NCBI GenBank assembly: GCA_902796505.1
Contig: CADBPA010000096.1
Span: 1 to 8,708, forward strand
Direction: 5' to 3'
Origin: an uncultured Ruminococcus sp.
GTDB lineage: Bacteria > Bacillota > Clostridia > Oscillospirales > CAG-272
DNA length: 8,708 bases
Positions 6,755 through 8,708 of this stretch are shown here, one piece after another. Positions within the stretch are counted from its first letter, which is position 1. Each line of letters opens with the position of its first letter. The notes beneath the pieces were generated by a model. The model worked only from the letters and a program-made list of their open reading frames with translations. It was not told the origin of the DNA and did not search any database. Position numbers and translations under genes: made by a program.

Positions 6755-7570
6755 CTATTCTTCTTTTTTCTCCGGAACGTGCGACCCGTGCGGCGTTTTC
6801 GGCATATTTTCGGGGACGGTCGCGTCGTTTTTCCCGGCGTTTTTGCCGCGCTTTTTGCGAAAGCCGCGCAGGGTTTCTTTGGCGGCGACGATCTTGTCCG
6901 CCAGCGTGACGATCCAGCCCTCGCGCGAGCGCGGCGGCTTTGTCAGATTCAGCGGCCACATATGCGAGCGGATGATCGCCTGCTCCGCCTCGCCGGCACC
7001 GAGCAGGTCGCGCGCGTTTGCCGCCGCGCGCTCGGCGTGATGAAAGCCGTGCCACTTGTGCGAGGCGTCCTTTTCGTGCCAGTCGTAGAGGTAGAAATCG
7101 TGCAGCAGGGCGGCGCGGAGCATGGCGCGCAGATCGACGCGGTCGAGAACGCCGAATCGCTCGGCGAGTTCGTAACTCTTTTCGGCGACCGCGAGGCAGT
7201 GCGCGAGGGTGGTGACGTCGCCGTGCTGAATGTATTCGCCCATCCGCAGTACGCGCTCGTCGGCAAGCTCTTCGCCGAGCGCCTCGCGCACGATCGCCCG
7301 CCGCTCCTCCGGGGAAGCTTTTCCCTTCCGGCGCTCCGGAATTTTTTCTTCCGTTTCTTTCCCCGCCGGAGGCGTTCTTTTCTCCTCCCGCTTTTCAGGG
7401 GCGTTCTCTCTTCTTCGTTCCTCCGGGAAATCTTTTCCTTTCCGGGATTCCGGGGAAGCTTTTCCCTTCCGGGATTCCGGGGAAACTTTTCCCTTCCGGG
7501 ATTCCGGGGTGATCCTTCCCTTCCGGGATTCCGGAGAGAGCCTTCCCTTTCGATTCTTTTTCTCTTCCAT
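6755..7570 (-). CDS. HD-domain phosphohydrolase with repetitive basic N-terminal extension
   Basis: 271 residues. About residues 90-235 form an HD-superfamily metal-dependent hydrolase domain: H124 in TTLAHCLAVAEKS, HD at 157-158 in ALLHDFYLYDWH, then HGFHHAERAAANA (174-186), SHMWPLN (202-208) and LADK (223-226). The pattern fits stand-alone Clostridia HD proteins that are often annotated only as HD-domain proteins. The substrate is unknown, though nucleotide or phosphoester hydrolysis is likely. Residues 7-51 are five tandem nonapeptides (RKGKxSPES type), a sixth copy lies at 81-89, and the tail from about 235 is also Lys-rich and probably disordered. ATG at 7570-7568 has AAGGGGG (7584-7578) seven bases upstream. 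A start nearer the HD domain is possible in principle, but the ribosome site and the promoter at 7609-7637 favour the long form. It is the first gene of the unit with tcdA and the acyltransferase-like gene. Confidence 0.87.
   Translation of the reverse strand: MEEKKNRKGRLSPESRKGRITPESRKGKVSPESRKGKASPESRKGKDFPEERRRENAPEKREEKRTPPAGKETEEKIPERRKGKASPEERRAIVREALGEELADERVLRMGEYIQHGDVTTLAHCLAVAEKSYELAERFGVLDRVDLRAMLRAALLHDFYLYDWHEKDASHKWHGFHHAERAAANARDLLGAGEAEQAIIRSHMWPLNLTKPPRSREGWIVTLADKIVAAKETLRGFRKKRGKNAGKNDATVPENMPKTPHGSHVPEKKEE
7418..7552 (-). repeat. 27-bp tandem repeat encoding RKGKxSPES nonapeptides
   Basis: Five in-frame units give RKGRLSPES, RKGRITPES, RKGKVSPES, RKGKASPES and RKGKDFPEE (residues 7-51 of the HD protein). 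A separate copy, RKGKASPEE, lies at 7304-7330. The middle units share most of a CTTCCGGGATTCCGG core on the plus strand. The period is a multiple of three, so gain or loss of units keeps the frame. Each unit has three basic residues and an S/T-P pair. Confidence 0.88.
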
Positions 7571-7608
7571 CCGCGCACCCCCTTCCCTCTCGTCGCTTTC
7601 CGTTGATT

Positions 7609-7637
7609 ATTATAGCAAAATGAAAGGGAAAATGCAA
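7609..7637 (-). promoter_or_regulatory. Sigma-A promoter for the HD-tcdA-acyltransferase unit
   Basis: On the minus strand TTGCAT (7637-7632) and TATAAT (7614-7609) are 17 nt apart, and TGC precedes the -10 box as an extended -10. A-rich tracts upstream (7638-7673) could act as an UP element. Transcription would start near 7602, about 32 nt before the ATG of the HD gene. The -35 box and its flanks (ATTGCATTTT) are the same as in the surface-gene promoter at 5044-5072. Confidence 0.86.
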
Positions 7638-7728
7638 TATCCGCATAAATTTTTGATGTTTTTCTTTTTTTGCGCTTCGTTTTTCCATTTCGGAAGTTTT
7701 TTATATCGGCAGATATCCCGGAAGAAAC

Positions 7729-7757
7729 TTGACAAGCAGATAAAGTTATGTTATAAT
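7729..7757 (+). promoter_or_regulatory. Consensus sigma-A promoter for the BspA-like gene
   Basis: TTGACA (7729-7734) and TATAAT (7752-7757) are both perfect consensus boxes with a 17-nt spacer, plus a TG one base before the -10 (7749-7750). Such a match predicts strong constitutive transcription unless a repressor or the leader limits it. The start would be near 7764, about 100 nt before the ATG. A short dyad, ATATC-GGCA-GATAT (7703-7716), lies just upstream of the -35 box. Confidence 0.9.
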
Positions 7758-7759
7758 TT

Positions 7760-7844
7760 CTGTCAGAGATCTCCGCGTATGTCAGATATTTCCGCTTAGC
7801 ATTTGTCTTTTGCGGATAATCTGCGTGAGATACGGAAGTGACAG
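7760..7844 (+). promoter_or_regulatory. Structured 5' leader of the BspA-like gene
   Basis: Nested complementary segments span the leader: CTGTCA (7760-7765) with TGACAG (7839-7844), TCC (7772-7774) with GGA (7834-7836), GTAT (7777-7780) with ATAC (7830-7833), CAGAT (7783-7787) with ATCTG (7819-7823), and TCCGC (7791-7795) with GCGGA (7812-7816), around a 16-nt loop. Together they make one long imperfect hairpin ending nine nt before the ribosome site AAAGGAA (7853-7859). The first bases may lie just upstream of the transcription start, so the outermost pair is uncertain. It does not match a riboswitch class I recognise, and no U-tract follows, so it is not a simple terminator. Confidence 0.55.
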
Positions 7845-7866
7845 CATAATCGAAAGGAACGTTCTC

Positions 7867-8708
7867 ATGAATTTACAAAGAAAAGAAATTCCCTCCGGTG
7901 AAGTTAAGCCTTGCACCTGCGCATCCGACGCCAGAGCATCATCCGAAGGTCTTGGCTTCAAATTGAATTTTGACGGGAAAAGTTATTCTGTTTCCGGCAT
8001 CGGTACTTGTGCCGATGCTGACGTCGTCATTCCGTCTACCTATCTTGGCCGTCCTGTAAAGAAAATCAGAAAAAATGCGTTTGCATTTTGTTGGCAACTT
8101 TCGAGCGTCACCATCCCAGACAGTGTGACGAGCATCGGATATCGGGCGTTCTCCAGTTCTTTGAAATCGATCGTCAGCAATAGTCCGGATTATCCTGTTA
8201 TTGAAAATTGCTTGATTGAAGCAAAGAGCAAAACCTTGATCGCCGGATGCAAAAATAGCGTGATCCCGAACGACGGAAGCGTGACGAGCATCGGAGAACG
8301 TGCGTTCTACAACTGCTACGGTCTGACAAGCGTTACCATTCCCGATAGCGTGACGAGCATCGGAAGGGAGGCGTTCGAATATTGCTCCGGTCTGACGAGC
8401 GTCACCATCGGAAACGGCGTGACGAGCATCGGATATAATGCGTTCTACGGTTGCTCCGAGTTGACAGATGTCACCATCGGAAACGGCGTGACGAGCATCG
8501 GAGACAATGCGTTTGAAGGTTGCACCGGTCTGACAAGCGTCACCATCCCGGACAGCGTGACGAGTATCGAAAGTTATGCGTTCTCAGGTTGCTCCGGGCT
8601 GACAAGCATCACCATCCCGGACAGCGTGACGAGCATCGGATGGTGGGCGTTCAAAGGTTGCACCAGTCTGACAAGCGTTACCATCCCGGATAGCGTGACG
8701 AGCATCGA
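7867..8708 (+). CDS. BspA-like leucine-rich-repeat protein (3' part outside window)
   Basis: Open for 280 codons from the ATG at 7867 to the edge. AAAGGAA (7853-7859) precedes it at good spacing. Residues 1-30 (MNLQRKEIPSGEVKPC...) are polar, with no signal peptide or membrane segment. Residues 32-70 match the usual N-terminal cap of the family: FDGKSYSVSGIGTCADADVVIPSTYLGRPVKKI. Repeats of the LRR_5/BspA type follow: one at about 72-98, an insertion at 99-138 (NSPDYPVIENCLIEAKSKTLIAGCKNSVIP, a common feature of the family), then six regular 23-residue units. Treponema pallidum-type/BspA LRR proteins bind host matrix or other cells when exported; without a visible export signal the location of this one is uncertain. 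A leaderless route, a second start, or a role inside the cell are all possible. The N-terminal part is more AT-rich than the minus-strand genes, which may indicate a different history. Confidence 0.9.
   Translation, partial: MNLQRKEIPSGEVKPCTCASDARASSEGLGFKLNFDGKSYSVSGIGTCADADVVIPSTYLGRPVKKIRKNAFAFCWQLSSVTIPDSVTSIGYRAFSSSLKSIVSNSPDYPVIENCLIEAKSKTLIAGCKNSVIPNDGSVTSIGERAFYNCYGLTSVTIPDSVTSIGREAFEYCSGLTSVTIGNGVTSIGYNAFYGCSELTDVTIGNGVTSIGDNAFEGCTGLTSVTIPDSVTSIESYAFSGCSGLTSITIPDSVTSIGWWAFKGCTSLTSVTIPDSVTSI
8281..8708 (+). repeat. 69-bp BspA leucine-rich repeats
   Basis: Six complete units begin at 8281, 8350, 8419, 8488, 8557 and 8626, with a seventh starting at 8695 and cut by the edge. The peptide consensus is VTSIGxxAFxGCxGLTSVTIPDS (23 residues), with two units using TIGNG in place of TIPDS. 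The segment GTGACGAGCATCGG is conserved in nearly every unit at nucleotide level, while the exposed positions after IG (ER, RE, YN, DN, WW) vary. Confidence 0.92.

Noticed and set aside
6695..7606. Plus-strand open frame with a repeated SLPGFRG-type peptide.
   Set aside because: The repeat is the antisense reading of the RKGKxSPES coding repeat. The minus-strand frame encodes a recognisable HD domain with a promoter and ribosome site.
7395..7688. A shifted minus-strand frame across the 27-bp repeats and upstream region.
   Set aside because: The 27-bp repeat leaves all frames open. This frame crosses the promoter at 7609-7637 and lacks the HD domain.
7703..7716. Short dyad ATATC-GGCA-GATAT upstream of the BspA promoter as an operator.
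   Set aside because: Five-base arms in AT-rich sequence occur easily by chance, and no second copy or known operator match was found. It is mentioned only as context for the promoter.
8281..8708. 69-bp periodic repeats as a CRISPR array.
   Set aside because: They encode 23-residue BspA leucine-rich repeats in frame. The variable parts are codons for exposed residues, not spacers.

Overview
The window looks like a stretch of chromosome from a Gram-positive anaerobe of the Clostridia type, probably an uncultured gut lineage. This is inferred from strong AGGAGG-like ribosome binding sites, consensus sigma-A promoters with 17-nt spacers in AT-rich gaps between GC-rich genes, a TTG start, and the families present (InlB B-repeat and beta-helix surface protein, BspA-type leucine-rich repeats, TcdA). 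The species cannot be named from the sequence alone.

Layout. (1) 1-4988, minus strand: the 5' part of one very large secreted surface protein, open for at least 1,662 codons and running off the left edge. From the N-terminus it has a signal peptide, a glycine/cysteine-rich beta-helix-like domain, four InlB B-type repeats, a second beta-helix-like domain, four more InlB repeats, a third shorter beta-helix-like domain, and a stalk of 60-residue helical repeats. It has its own promoter at 5044-5072. (2) 5119-7637, minus strand: an apparently complete three-gene transcription unit with a promoter at 7609-7637, an HD-domain hydrolase with a nonapeptide-repeat basic N-terminus, tcdA (tRNA t6A dehydratase), an acyltransferase-fold protein lacking the catalytic Asp of HX4D, and an intrinsic terminator at 5119-5155. 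(3) 7571-7866: a divergent AT-rich intergenic region with one promoter for each direction and, on the plus side, a leader of about 100 nt that can fold over most of its length. (4) 7867-8708, plus strand: the start of a BspA-like leucine-rich-repeat protein with no visible signal peptide, running off the right edge.

A housekeeping-type operon (tRNA modification, HD hydrolase, lipid-type acyltransferase) therefore sits between two repeat-built proteins likely to be involved in surface or host interaction. The large surface gene is transcribed away from the operon's terminator by its own promoter, and the BspA gene is transcribed divergently. No mobile element, CRISPR array, tRNA or rRNA gene was seen. 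The least explained items are the repeated cysteine column of the surface protein, the variable-looking RKGK repeat tail on the HD protein, the Asp-less acyltransferase, and the structured leader of a BspA gene that lacks an export signal.
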